From positions 186,001 through 250,000 of the forward strand of contig SSEL01000001.1 in NCBI GenBank assembly GCA_008012315.1: a DNA stretch of 64,000 bases, written 5' to 3'. The translations under genes and the position numbers were made by a program. Origin of the DNA: Rhodospirillaceae bacterium (GTDB lineage Bacteria; Pseudomonadota; Alphaproteobacteria; Dongiales; Dongiaceae). The notes under the pieces were generated by a model, which had not been told where the DNA came from, made no database searches, and saw only the letters and a program-made list of their open reading frames with translations. Shown here piece after piece: positions 37,560-46,302 of the stretch; within the stretch, counting starts at the first letter, position 1, and each line of letters opens with the position of its first letter.

Positions 37560-38462
37560 CTAATTCACCATATAGATCTTCATCAGCGCCCGCGCAGCAG
37601 TCTTGAATATCTCGTCTTCAGGCATTTCATCATCAATAGATATTCTTAGTTCTCGCGGCTTTTCCTGAATTTTCTCATTCTTTTCGCGGTCGAGGTCAAA
37701 CCGGGGCTTTTTGATTTCAGCTTCCAGTCCATCTTCAGTTAGGCCAGCGACAGAAATCTGCCCATATCCCGCTTCGGTGAGATCGTTGGCGGCTGTTATA
37801 AACCCATTGCCCTTCATTTGCATATGGCCGCCCGGCATAGGCTTCGCTGATCCCGTGAGCTGCGCGATTCCTTCTTTTTTTAATAATTCGCTCATTTCCT
37901 CGGCGAGCCGAGAGACGGGGCGAGGATTGTTAGGTCTTATCGTGAACTTGAATTTCGTCAGCGACCAGTTTTCCAGAGCATTGCGGACTTCTTGAGGTGA
38001 AGCGTAAAAGACAGCGTCTATTTTTGCGTCGTCGACCAGATCAATGACCGACTGCAGGCGATTGATGGCTTGCCGGCCGCCTAAATGAAGTTCGCTGCTG
38101 CGGTCATCTACCGCCAATACCCCAAATTTCGGCAATGCGATGAAATCGCTATACCGCACGCTACCGTCTGCGACTTCCTCAAATTTCAATTTGTCGGCGT
38201 TTTGGTCGTAAATAGCCCTGATTTTCGGGCCAATTATTTGTCCGACAGACCAAGAAAAAACGTCATGCCCATCTACCTTAAATTCCCGAGGCCGCATGAT
38301 GAGTGTATCCCGCTCGCCTGCAATGGCGGCGCGCTTACCATGCGGCACAGGCTGTCCCTGCAAATCCTGTAAAATCCCAAATTGGCCCCTGCTATCCAAT
38401 TCTTCGTCCAAAATTCGCATTGAATATCGGCAGAATAGAAATGGCCTGCCCAGTCTGGACAT
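37560..38462 (-). CDS. Soluble protein of unknown function, transposon cargo (module gene 1)
   Basis: A 300-residue soluble protein. The N-terminus (MSRLGRPFLFCRYSMRILDE) begins at an ATG preceded by GGGGGA; a TTG twenty codons upstream is less likely. Visible blocks are FIALPKFGVLAVDDR, FKFTIRPNNPRPVSRLAEEMSELLKKEG, and a late ISVAGLTEDGLEAEIKKPRF followed by a charged EKPRELRIS stretch. The FTIRPNNPRP and GYGQISVAG features faintly recall the DUF4747 type, but I cannot confirm this. GC is low, as expected of acquired cargo. It is the first gene of a two-gene operon. Confidence 0.6.
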   Translation of the reverse strand: MSRLGRPFLFCRYSMRILDEELDSRGQFGILQDLQGQPVPHGKRAAIAGERDTLIMRPREFKVDGHDVFSWSVGQIIGPKIRAIYDQNADKLKFEEVADGSVRYSDFIALPKFGVLAVDDRSSELHLGGRQAINRLQSVIDLVDDAKIDAVFYASPQEVRNALENWSLTKFKFTIRPNNPRPVSRLAEEMSELLKKEGIAQLTGSAKPMPGGHMQMKGNGFITAANDLTEAGYGQISVAGLTEDGLEAEIKKPRFDLDREKNEKIQEKPRELRISIDDEMPEDEIFKTAARALMKIYMVN

Positions 38463-38548
38463 CTTGTGTTCCCCCAATTTCTTAATTGTCGGGAGAATGG
38501 TCCTATACTGCCGGCCGGTCAATACCGTATGCGGCGCGTTCTCGGGAT

Positions 38549-38572
38549 AGGTGCACTTGCTACATAAGACCG
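38549..38572 (-). repeat. Right terminal inverted repeat of the transposon
   Basis: TTGCTACATAAGACCG (38557-38572) is the exact inverse of the left end. The imperfect extension runs inward to 38549. AAAATAAT follows at once (38573-38580). Confidence 0.92.
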
Positions 38573-38580
38573 AAAATAAT
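38573..38580 (+). repeat. Target-site duplication, right copy (AAAATAAT)
   Basis: Identical to 33985-33992 at the other end of the transposon. Confidence 0.92.
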
Positions 38581-38600
38581 GGGTGTCTCGGTGTTCGCCT

Positions 38601-38942
38601 TTAAGCGCTGAGCAATCTGCGCGCCAGCAGTGACTGCATGTCGCGCCGGCGATCTGCGATGAGGTAGACGATGACCCGCTCTTCCGCAATGCGATAGATC
38701 ATGCGGTATGGCCCAAACGAGATTTCGCGATACTCCTTGATGCCAAGGGCGATGAGTTCTTTCGGGTAGTGCCCGCGATCGGGAAATTGCGACAGGGTCT
38801 CCACGGCCCCCATCAAGTGATCCAACATATGGTGGGCATTGGCGACGCAGTCGAATGCGGCGATATAGTCGTGGATCGATTCCAGATCCTGTTCTGCGCC
38901 GGACGTGAGCAGGACCGCAAAAATGTCGCGTCCGGCGGCCAT
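38601..38942 (-). CDS. ParE/RelE-superfamily toxin
   Basis: A 113-residue protein with the ParE/RelE fold signature: LTSGAEQDLESIHDYIA at the N-terminus, VETLSQFPDRGHYPKEL in the middle, and the C-terminal YREISFGPYRMIYRIAEERVIVYLIADRRRDMQSLLARRLL. It probably inhibits gyrase or translation; which one cannot be told. Its ATG overlaps the antitoxin stop codon by one base. The pair lies outside the transposon ends, between the transposon and mnmG. Confidence 0.87.
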   Translation of the reverse strand: MAAGRDIFAVLLTSGAEQDLESIHDYIAAFDCVANAHHMLDHLMGAVETLSQFPDRGHYPKELIALGIKEYREISFGPYRMIYRIAEERVIVYLIADRRRDMQSLLARRLLSA

Positions 38943-39217
38943 CAGATCGTTGTATGTTTGGCGCGCAGACGGGCGATGACGTCGGCGACGGGGCTGAGCT
39001 TGTCCGCCGCCACGTCCTGATTGCCGAGCGCCAGGAGCTTGAGCAATGCCAGCGTTTCCTGGGTTTGCTCGAACGAGGCGACGTCCTGCAAAACCGCTTT
39101 GGCTTCGCCGTTCTGGGTGATGATCAAGGGCTCCTGCTGCGCCGAAAGATCCGTCAGGACTTCGGCGGCGTGAGCTTTGAGGTAACTGATTGGCTTGATC
39201 CGGGATGAATAGCGCAT
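38942..39217 (-). CDS. Phd/YefM-type antitoxin
   Basis: A 91-residue protein beginning MRYSSRIKPISYLKAHAAEVL, then EPLIITQNGEAKAVLQDVASFEQTQETLALLKLLALG, which is the Phd/YefM pattern (DNA-binding N-terminus, toxin-binding tail). The ATG at 39217 follows AGGAT; a longer frame upstream is not conserved. It is the first gene of the toxin-antitoxin operon and would autorepress it with the toxin. Confidence 0.87.
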   Translation of the reverse strand: MRYSSRIKPISYLKAHAAEVLTDLSAQQEPLIITQNGEAKAVLQDVASFEQTQETLALLKLLALGNQDVAADKLSPVADVIARLRAKHTTI

Positions 39218-39398
39218 GGGTTCATCCTGACTTCGATGATGACTAGAGAGGACCATATTTAGTCTTTTTATGGACCGATCGCAAGTAGGCAATCGTTGCC
39301 ATGATCAGTTCATAAGAGGGAGTGGTGGTGGCCGCTCTTCATTGATAGAAAAGGCCAAATGCTGCATCCGATGATGATAAGCGGGGTAGCGATTGAAA

Positions 39399-39414
39399 TG
39401 TTTCACGTGAAACA
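39399..39414. other. parS: parS site 1
   Basis: TGTTTCACGTGAAACA, an exact match to the universal ParB-binding palindrome. It ends one base before the first in-frame GTG of mnmG, occupying the ribosome-binding position of that start. Confidence 0.97.
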
Positions 39415-39420
39415 GTGACG

Positions 39421-41370
39421 ATGACGATGGAAATGAACGACCGGTTCGATGTGGTGGTGGTCGGTGGCGGCCATGCGGGCGCTGAGGCGGCCGCAGCTGC
39501 GGCGCGCTGTGGCGCGCGGACCCTTTTGATCACCCATGATCCGGCCAAGATCGGTGAGATGTCCTGCAACCCCGCGATCGGCGGTTTGGCCAAGGGCCAT
39601 CTGGTGCGCGAGATCGATGCGCTGGACGGGATCATGGCGCGGGCGATCGATCGCGGCGGCATCCAGTTCCGGATGCTCAATCAGTCGAAGGGACCGGCCG
39701 TGCGCGGTCCCCGTGCCCAGGCGGACCGGAAGCTCTACCGCGAGGCCATCCAGGAGCTGCTGGCGGAACAGCCGAACCTGACCATCAAAGGTGCGGCGGT
39801 CGATGACATATTGCTGGACCAGGTGGGGCATATCGCCGGCATCGTCACCGATAGTGGCGAGCGGATCGGCTGTGCCGCCGTGGTCCTGACCACCGGCACG
39901 TTTCTGCGCGGGCTCATCCATTGCGGCGAAGAACGGACGCCCGCCGGCCGGGTGGGTGAGGCACCCTCGGTCCATCTGTCGGCAACCCTGGCGCGGCTGG
40001 GTTTTCCGCTGGGTCGGCTGAAGACGGGCACGCCGCCGCGTCTCGATGGCCGGACCATCGATTGGGATGGGCTGGACATGCAGCCGGGGGACAATCCGCC
40101 GCTGCCGATGTCCTATTTGACCGAGACCATCACCACGCCCCAGATTGCCTGCGGCATCACCTATACCGGCACGGCGGCCCACGAGCTGATCCGCGCGAAT
40201 CTACACCGCGCGCCGATGTATTCCGGGCAGATCGAAAGCACCGGGCCGCGGTATTGCCCGTCGATCGAAGACAAGGTGGTGCGGTTTGCCGACAAGGACC
40301 GGCACCAGATCTTCCTGGAGCCGGAAGGCCTCGATGATCCCACGGTCTATCCCAACGGTATTTCCACCTCGCTGCCGGCGGATGTCCAGGCGGGTATCCT
40401 GAAAACGATCCCGGGCCTGGAAAAAGCCGTCATGCTGCGGCCGGGCTATGCCATTGAATATGACTTCGTGGATCCGCGCGAATTGACGCCGGCCTTGGAA
40501 ACCCGCCGGGTCCCGGGCCTGTTTTTCGCCGGACAGATCAATGGCACGACCGGATATGAGGAAGCCGCCGCCCAGGGGCTGATGGCGGGGATCAATGCCG
40601 CCCGGCGGGTTGGCAGCCTGGGGGCGGCGGGTGTTGCCCTGGACTCCGCCGGTCTTCTGGAAGCGCCGTTCATCCTGGACCGGGCTGACGCCTATATCGG
40701 CGTGATGATTGACGATCTTGTTTCACGTGGAACATCCGAGCCCTACCGCATGTTCACCAGCCGCGCCGAATACCGGTTGCGGCTGCGCCAGGACAATGCC
40801 GATCAACGACTGACCGAAAAGGGCATCGCGCTCGGCTGTGTCGGCGGCAGGCGCGCCGGGATTTTCCGCGAGAAGATGGAAAAGATCGCCGCGGCACGGG
40901 CCCTGATGCAGGGTCTGACCGCGACACCGACGGAATTGGCGCGGCAGGGGCTCAATATCAACCAGGATGGCGTACGGCGCTCCGCCTTGGACCTGCTGGT
41001 CTATCCGGATATCGATTTGCCGCGCCTCACCGGGATCTGGCCGGAATTGCAAGGGCTCAGCCCGGCCATCGCCGAACAGATGGAAATCGACGGCCGCTAT
41101 GCCGGCTATCTGAAGCGCCAGGAGGCCGATATCCATGCTTTCCGCCGGGACGAGGCGCTGCTATTGCCGACTGACCTCGATTACGATGCCGTCCCGTCGC
41201 TCTCGACGGAAGTTCGCGAGAAGTTGAAAGCCGCCCGTCCGGCGACTTTGGGCGCTGCGGGCCGCATTTCCGGCGTCACGCCAGCGGCCCTGACGATCCT
41301 CTTGCGCTATGTTCGCCGCCGGCCCCAGGCAGAAGGCCATAAGATGGAAGGCGACAAGATTAGCGCATGA
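39421..41370 (+). CDS. mnmG: tRNA uridine-5-carboxymethylaminomethyl modification enzyme
   Basis: FAD-containing partner of MnmE. The roughly 649-residue protein starts with a dinucleotide-binding [16 protein letters not shown] block and has [23 protein letters not shown], the catalytic loop TGTFLRG, and [17 protein letters not shown] for FAD binding. Several starts are possible (GTG at 39415, ATG at 39421, 39427 and 39433). One parS site lies just upstream and another inside the gene at 40719. It is followed by rsmG with a four-base overlap. Confidence 0.95.
   Translation: MTMEMNDRFDVVVVGGGHAGAEAAAAAARCGARTLLITHDPAKIGEMSCNPAIGGLAKGHLVREIDALDGIMARAIDRGGIQFRMLNQSKGPAVRGPRAQADRKLYREAIQELLAEQPNLTIKGAAVDDILLDQVGHIAGIVTDSGERIGCAAVVLTTGTFLRGLIHCGEERTPAGRVGEAPSVHLSATLARLGFPLGRLKTGTPPRLDGRTIDWDGLDMQPGDNPPLPMSYLTETITTPQIACGITYTGTAAHELIRANLHRAPMYSGQIESTGPRYCPSIEDKVVRFADKDRHQIFLEPEGLDDPTVYPNGISTSLPADVQAGILKTIPGLEKAVMLRPGYAIEYDFVDPRELTPALETRRVPGLFFAGQINGTTGYEEAAAQGLMAGINAARRVGSLGAAGVALDSAGLLEAPFILDRADAYIGVMIDDLVSRGTSEPYRMFTSRAEYRLRLRQDNADQRLTEKGIALGCVGGRRAGIFREKMEKIAAARALMQGLTATPTELARQGLNINQDGVRRSALDLLVYPDIDLPRLTGIWPELQGLSPAIAEQMEIDGRYAGYLKRQEADIHAFRRDEALLLPTDLDYDAVPSLSTEVREKLKAARPATLGAAGRISGVTPAALTILLRYVRRRPQAEGHKMEGDKISA
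40719..40734. other. parS: parS site 2, one mismatch, inside mnmG
   Basis: TGTTTCACGTGGAACA differs from the palindrome at one position (G for A at base 12). It lies in the coding sequence, which has accommodated it as DLVSRGTSE. Confidence 0.85.
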
Positions 41371-42056
41371 CGACCACCAACGCCGTCGGACCCAACTTCG
41401 GGCCAGACCAATTTATCTCGAGACTCCAGACGCTCCTGCCGCATGTTTCACGTGAAACATGCGCGCTCTGGCGCGCGCGCCTGGAAACCTATGCTGCCTT
41501 GCTGGTGAAATGGCAGAAGGCGATCAATCTGGTCGGCCCGGCCACCCTGCCGGATCTGTGGCGCCGCCATATGCTGGATTCGGCTCAACTCCTGCCGCTT
41601 TTGCCCGATGGGGAAGGCGTCCTAACCGACCTCGGCAGCGGCGCCGGTTTTCCCGGGCTGGTGCTCGCCGCCATGACCGGCCGGCAGGTTCACCTCATCG
41701 ATTCCGATGTCCGCAAATGTGCCTTCCTGCGGGAGACCGCCCAGGCCATGGGAGTGGGTGACCGAGTCGTGGTCCATGCCCAACGGTTCGATGCCCTGGC
41801 CGCTTGGCCCTCGGCCGTCATCACCGCCCGGGCCTGTGCCGGTTTGGACGATCTTTTGTCTCATTCTGCGCCTTTCGCCACGGCGGAGACCGTTTTTCTG
41901 CTGCTGAAGGGGGCCAAGGTCGATGAAGAATTGACCGCTGCGGCCAAGCACTGGACAATGGCGGTGGAACGGCATCCGAGCATTGCCAATGCCGGAAACG
42001 AGCCACCCGGGACCATCCTAAAACTCTGCAATCTCAATCGACGGACAGTATCGTGA
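41367..42056 (+). CDS. rsmG: 16S rRNA (guanine527-N7)-methyltransferase
   Basis: Methylates G527 of 16S rRNA with SAM. The 229-residue protein has the N-terminal [33 protein letters not shown] and the SAM-binding loop [16 protein letters not shown], then [15 protein letters not shown]. Its start overlaps the mnmG stop codon (ATGA) and its end overlaps the parA start (GTGA). parS site 3 lies in its first 90 bases. Position between mnmG and parA is the standard bacterial order. Confidence 0.93.
   Translation: MTTTNAVGPNFGPDQFISRLQTLLPHVSRETCALWRARLETYAALLVKWQKAINLVGPATLPDLWRRHMLDSAQLLPLLPDGEGVLTDLGSGAGFPGLVLAAMTGRQVHLIDSDVRKCAFLRETAQAMGVGDRVVVHAQRFDALAAWPSAVITARACAGLDDLLSHSAPFATAETVFLLLKGAKVDEELTAAAKHWTMAVERHPSIANAGNEPPGTILKLCNLNRRTVS
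41444..41459. other. parS: parS site 3, inside rsmG
   Basis: Exact TGTTTCACGTGAAACA embedded in a longer 22-bp palindrome (41441-41462, flanking GCA/TGC). It lies in the 5' part of rsmG. Confidence 0.97.
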
Positions 42057-42898
42057 CCGAGCCCGCGCGCGAGACATCGACTTCACGGCAACCGCGAATC
42101 ATGGCGGTGGCCAATCAGAAAGGCGGGGTGGGAAAGACCACCACGGCGGTCAATCTCGCCACGGCCTTGGCGGCCTGCGGCAAGCAGGTGCTGATCATCG
42201 ACATGGACCCTCAGGGCAATGCCTCGACCGGTCTCGGCGTCGAACGTGCCGACCGGGCGACGGGCTCCTATGAGGTGCTGATCGAGGGCGCCAGCATTGC
42301 CGAGGCGACCAGGAAGACCCTGGTCCCGAATATGTCCATCGTACCGACCTCGCCGGACCTGGCCGGGGCGGAGATCGAGCTGATCGACCTCGACCGGCGG
42401 GAATTCCGCCTGCGCGATGCGCTGGCCCAGGCGGATCTGGTTTATGACTTTATTCTTATCGATTGCCCGCCCTCGCTGACGCTCCTGACACTGAATGCCA
42501 TGGTGGCGGCGGATTGCGTGCTGGTGCCGCTGCAATGCGAGTTCTACGCGCTGGAAGGATTGAGCCAGCTCATCAAGACCGTCGAGCGGGTGAAGAAGGT
42601 GCTCAACCCGGTGCTGGAAATCCAGGGCGTCGTCCTCACCATGTATGACCGCCGCTCCGGCCTCAACGAGCAGGTGGCGGCGGATGTGCGCGCCTTCTTC
42701 GGCCTGAAGGTGTATGAGACCGCCATTCCCCGCAACATCCGCATCGCCGAAGCGCCGAGCCATGGCAAGCCGGCTTTGCTCTACGACATCCGCTGCGCCG
42801 GCAGCCAGGCCTATATCCATCTCGCCAGCGAAGTGCTCAAGCGCGAGCAAGGGCTGGTCGGCCGATCACTCGCAGGCGTAGCTGACCCGGTCGCTTGA
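42053..42898 (+). CDS. parA: Chromosome partitioning ATPase ParA
   Basis: Soj/ParA-type ATPase that moves ParB-parS complexes to opposite poles. The 281-residue protein has a deviant Walker A NQKGGVGKTTTAVNLA, DMDPQGNASTGLG and the Walker B-type FILIDCPPSLTLLT. The GTG start overlaps the rsmG stop codon by four bases. It is co-transcribed with parB, which starts 55 bp later. Confidence 0.95.
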   Translation: MTEPARETSTSRQPRIMAVANQKGGVGKTTTAVNLATALAACGKQVLIIDMDPQGNASTGLGVERADRATGSYEVLIEGASIAEATRKTLVPNMSIVPTSPDLAGAEIELIDLDRREFRLRDALAQADLVYDFILIDCPPSLTLLTLNAMVAADCVLVPLQCEFYALEGLSQLIKTVERVKKVLNPVLEIQGVVLTMYDRRSGLNEQVAADVRAFFGLKVYETAIPRNIRIAEAPSHGKPALLYDIRCAGSQAYIHLASEVLKREQGLVGRSLAGVADPVA

Positions 42899-42953
42899 TA
42901 TCGCCGGATTACATCATTGCCGGATTGCATCATTGAAGGAGTAGGGCGGGATC

Positions 42954-43925
42954 ATGGCCGCGAAAAAGCATATCGGTTTGGGTCGGGGTTTATCGGCGCT
43001 GTTGGGTGGCGACGAGGTGCCGGTGAAGGCCGGCAGCAATGCGCCGGCCGCCGCCGAGGCATCCTCATCCGGTAGCGCCGCCGCGACAGCCCCCTCATCA
43101 GGCGGCAGCAATGCGCAGCGTCATGCGCCGATCGAGTTTCTGCATCCCGGCAAGTTCCAGCCGCGCCAGGTCTTCGACGAAGAGATGCTGGAAAATCTCG
43201 CCCAGTCGATCCGCGAAAACGGTGTCCTGCAGCCCATTCTCGTGCGCGACCATCCGCAGCATGGGGGCCAGTTCGAGATCGTCGCCGGCGAACGCCGCTG
43301 GCGCGCGGCACAGCTCGCGCAGCTGCATCAGGTGCCGATCGTCTTTCGGGCGCTCGGCGACCGTGAAGTCTTGGAAATCGCCATCATCGAGAACGTCCAG
43401 CGCCAGGACCTCTCGCCGCTGGAAGAAGCCCAGGGCTATGACCGCTTGATGGCGGAATTCAAGTACACCCAGGAGCAGCTCGCCGAACGCATCGGCAAGA
43501 GCCGGCCGCATATCGCCAATATGCTGCGCCTCTTGGATCTGCCGGAGCCGGTGCGCAAGTTGCTGGCCGACGGCAAGCTGACCGTCGGCCATGCCCGCGC
43601 CTTGATCAAGGCCGATGAGCCCGCCGCACTCGCGGAACAGGTGGTGGCCGAGGGCTTGAACGTCCGCCAGACTGAGGCGCTGGCCCAGGCGCATAAGTCG
43701 AGCGCAACCGCCAAGCCGAATGGCAAAAATGCGCCGCGCAGTGCCCAGCTCGCCAAGCCGGCAGCTGAAAAGGATGCCGATACCAAGGCGCTGGAACGTG
43801 ATTTATCGCACCGTCTCGGCCTCAAGGTGGAGATCGGTTTCGACGGCGCGGCCGGTGGCCAGGTCGTGGTGCATTACCGCAGCCTGGAACAGCTTGACGA
43901 CATCATCGCCAAATTGAACAGTTAG
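42954..43925 (+). CDS. parB: Chromosome partitioning protein ParB
   Basis: CTPase clamp that binds parS and spreads on DNA. The 323-residue protein has the ParA-activating N-terminus KKHIGLGRGLSALLG, and a low-complexity Ala/Ser stretch. The catalytic box GERRWRAAQLA follows, then the helix-turn-helix TQEQLAERIGKSRPHIANMLRLLDLP that reads parS. The C-terminal DLSHRLGLKVEIGF is the dimerisation domain. Three parS sites lie within 3.6 kb upstream. Confidence 0.95.
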   Translation: MAAKKHIGLGRGLSALLGGDEVPVKAGSNAPAAAEASSSGSAAATAPSSGGSNAQRHAPIEFLHPGKFQPRQVFDEEMLENLAQSIRENGVLQPILVRDHPQHGGQFEIVAGERRWRAAQLAQLHQVPIVFRALGDREVLEIAIIENVQRQDLSPLEEAQGYDRLMAEFKYTQEQLAERIGKSRPHIANMLRLLDLPEPVRKLLADGKLTVGHARALIKADEPAALAEQVVAEGLNVRQTEALAQAHKSSATAKPNGKNAPRSAQLAKPAAEKDADTKALERDLSHRLGLKVEIGFDGAAGGQVVVHYRSLEQLDDIIAKLNS

Positions 43926-44061
43926 ACGCGTCGATCATCGCTGAAGTGTATTTTTGAAACTCGGTGTGAATTCTTTCCGCATAAATTCCTCAAGACTGCA
44001 ATCAAACAGCCTTAATTGGACTTTAAGTTTTTAAAACTACAGTGCCGCCCTGGATAATTTT

Positions 44062-44093
44062 CCCAGATGGTTTCTCACCCAGATGGTTTCTCA
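44062..44093 (+). repeat. Perfect tandem duplication of 16 bp before the chemoreceptor
   Basis: CCCAGATGGTTTCTCA occurs twice in direct succession (44062-44077 and 44078-44093). Each copy carries an ATG; only the second is in frame with the chemoreceptor. Confidence 0.9.
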
Positions 44094-44106
44094 CGAGGGG
44101 CGCGGC

Positions 44107-45795
44107 ATGTCCTGGCTCACCAATCTCAAGATCGGCACCAAGGTTCTCTTGGTCACCTGCATTCTGATCGCCACGGCGGGGGTGATCGGGCTGGTTTCTC
44201 TCGAGACCTTGTTCCGCTCTCAGAACCTGGTCGAGGAGATGGAGGCGACCGCCAATCGGTCGATCTATGGCGAGCGGGTGAACGGCCTCATTTATGCCGT
44301 CGTGATGGAATCGCGCGGCATCTACATGTCCAAGGACATCGCGACGGCGAAAAAATTTGCCCCCAATCTGCTCGAGGATCTGGCCGAGCTCGGAAAGACC
44401 ATGGCGGCCTGGCGCGCGCTCGTGCCGGATGACAACATGACGGTCTTCGACAAGGCGCAGGCCGATGCCGATCAGTTCATCAAGTTCCGCACCGAGCTGG
44501 CACGCCTCGGCGTCGAGGAAGATCCGGCCAAGGCGCGGGTGTTCGGCGACAATGACGCCAACCGCGCCAACCGCAAGGCCTTCGGTGTCGAGATCGAGGA
44601 GCTGGCGAAAATCAACCAGGCCCAGATCAGCGGCATTCGTGCGGAGCTGGAAGCCTTCTATTCCTCGCGCATCGTGCTGATGATTTCGGTGATTGCCGCC
44701 GGCATCATCTTCGGCCTGGTGATGGCGCTCGCCGTCTCCCGGCGTTTCATCGCCGGCCCGATCCGCGCGTTGACCAGCACCATGACCAAGCTCGCCAAGG
44801 GCGATTTCAGCCAGCTCATCAGCGACGACAAGCGCCGTGATGAGATCGGCGAGATGGCGCGTGCCGTCGTCATCTTCAAGGAGAACGGCATCGCCAATGA
44901 ACGTTTGCAGGCCGAACGCGCCGAAGCCCAGGCCGAGCGCGAGGCGCGCCAAGTCCGTGTCGAAGAGCTGATCCGCGATTTCGACAGCAAGGTCTCGGCG
45001 GTGCTCGAACAGCTCGCCGGCGCCGCGACCGAGATGCAGGCGACCGCGCAATCGATGTCCGCCATCGCCGAAAAGACCGCGCATCAGGCCAATGCCGTCT
45101 CCGCCGCCACCGAGGAAGCCTCCGCCAATGTGCAGACCGTCGCCGCCGCCGGCGACGAATTGTCCACCTCGATCCATGAGATCAGCCGCCAGGTCGCGCA
45201 ATCGAACCAGATCACCGGTAATGCCGTCACCACCGCCGCGCACACCGATACCCAGGTGCAAGGTCTCGTCAAAGCCGTCGAGCGTATCGGGGATGTGGTG
45301 CGCCTGATCAACGACATCGCCGGCCAGACCAATCTGCTGGCGCTGAATGCGACGATCGAGGCCGCCCGTGCCGGCGAAGCAGGAAAAGGTTTCGCCGTGG
45401 TGGCGTCGGAAGTGAAGAACCTCGCCACGCAAACCGCCCGCGCTACCGAAGAGATCACCAGCCAGATTCACGAGATCCAAACCGCGACACGGGATTCGGT
45501 CGGCTCGATCCGGCAGATCACCACCATCATTCATCAGATCAGCGAGATCGCCACCGCCGTCGCCGCCGCGGTGGAAGAGCAGGGGGCGGCGACGCAAGAG
45601 ATTGCCCGCAACGTGCAGCAGGCTGCCGATGGCACACAGGAAGTGGCCAATAATGTCGGCGGCGTCACCGAAGCGGCGGGAGAAACCGGTGCCGCGGCTG
45701 CTGAAGTGCTGCATGCCGCCGGCGCTCTCTCGCGCCAGGCGAATGCGCTGCGCCACGACGTGAACGACTTCCTGCAACAGATCCGAACAGCCTGA
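44107..45795 (+). CDS. Methyl-accepting chemotaxis protein
   Basis: A chemoreceptor of about 562 residues. A first membrane helix lies near residues 10-30, a helical periplasmic sensor follows, and a second helix lies at about 185-210. After it come HAMP ([23 protein letters not shown]), a coiled coil, and the signalling domain with the hairpin tip [48 protein letters not shown]. The C-terminus lacks a CheR/CheB-binding pentapeptide. The ligand is unknown. The start was set at the ATG at 44107, which follows GAGGGG; the ATG at 44083 is the alternative. Confidence 0.9.
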   Translation: MSWLTNLKIGTKVLLVTCILIATAGVIGLVSLETLFRSQNLVEEMEATANRSIYGERVNGLIYAVVMESRGIYMSKDIATAKKFAPNLLEDLAELGKTMAAWRALVPDDNMTVFDKAQADADQFIKFRTELARLGVEEDPAKARVFGDNDANRANRKAFGVEIEELAKINQAQISGIRAELEAFYSSRIVLMISVIAAGIIFGLVMALAVSRRFIAGPIRALTSTMTKLAKGDFSQLISDDKRRDEIGEMARAVVIFKENGIANERLQAERAEAQAEREARQVRVEELIRDFDSKVSAVLEQLAGAATEMQATAQSMSAIAEKTAHQANAVSAATEEASANVQTVAAAGDELSTSIHEISRQVAQSNQITGNAVTTAAHTDTQVQGLVKAVERIGDVVRLINDIAGQTNLLALNATIEAARAGEAGKGFAVVASEVKNLATQTARATEEITSQIHEIQTATRDSVGSIRQITTIIHQISEIATAVAAAVEEQGAATQEIARNVQQAADGTQEVANNVGGVTEAAGETGAAAAEVLHAAGALSRQANALRHDVNDFLQQIRTA

Positions 45796-45801
45796 GCCGA
45801 G

Positions 45802-46296
45802 TTGACGATTCCACCCAGCAAAACAATTGCCGATATCCGCGCTGCGCCCATCCAACAGATGCATCTCTATTGGCTCGGCAAATGCGGCGAACGGGAAATG
45901 CCGCCGCGCGCGGAGATCAAGCCGGAAGAAATCACCAGGCTGCTGCCTTATGTCGTCCTGGTGGATCTGGAATCTTCGCCGTTCCGCGTCTATTACCGCC
46001 TGGTCGGCACGGCGGTTCAGCAGCGCCATAACCGTAATGCAACAGGCCGCTATCTCGATGAGCTCGGCTATCCGACCGAAATGGAGATCGCTGCCACGTA
46101 TCTGTGGGTCCACGATCAGCGCCGGCCTTATTTGGGTCGCGCCAATCTCGCCCGCAGGGTAGGAAGTCCCATTACCTTCGAATACGGTATCTGGCCGCTA
46201 TCCGACGATGGCCGGCAGGTGAACAAATGCGTGGCAATGGAAGTCTATCACGGCCTCAGCTCCCGCGCCGTGCTGCGCGACGTCCTTAAATCCTGA
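45802..46296 (+). CDS. PAS-like domain protein (PAS_5 type)
   Basis: A 164-residue single-domain protein with HLYWLGKCGEREMPPRAEIKPEEITRLLPYVVLVDLE, VYYRLVGTAVQQRHNRNATGRYLDEL and a later ANLARR block, matching the alphaproteobacterial PAS_5 type. No output domain, so it may act as a partner of another signalling protein. The first start is a TTG just after the chemoreceptor stop codon; MHLYW at 45859 is an alternative. Possibly co-transcribed with the chemoreceptor. Confidence 0.75.
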   Translation: MTIPPSKTIADIRAAPIQQMHLYWLGKCGEREMPPRAEIKPEEITRLLPYVVLVDLESSPFRVYYRLVGTAVQQRHNRNATGRYLDELGYPTEMEIAATYLWVHDQRRPYLGRANLARRVGSPITFEYGIWPLSDDGRQVNKCVAMEVYHGLSSRAVLRDVLKS

Positions 46297-46302
46297 GCTG
46301 TT

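Larger units (their letters stand above)
33993..38572 (+). mobile_element. IS1595-family transposon with passenger genes
   Basis: A 4580-bp element bounded by exact 16-bp inverted repeats (CGGTCTTATGTAGCAA at 33993-34008, its complement at 38557-38572). These extend to 21 of 24 matching positions. AAAATAAT flanks it on both sides. Inside are an IS1595 transposase, a divergent DUF6471 protein and five other genes. Base composition is visibly lower in GC than the flanks, especially from about 34.8 to 38.5 kb. The complete ends and duplication indicate one recent transposition event carrying all the cargo. Confidence 0.92.

Noticed and set aside
44023-46113. Long minus-strand frame opposite the chemoreceptor
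   Set aside because: It is repetitive Gly/Asp/His antisense of a coiled-coil gene, with no motifs.
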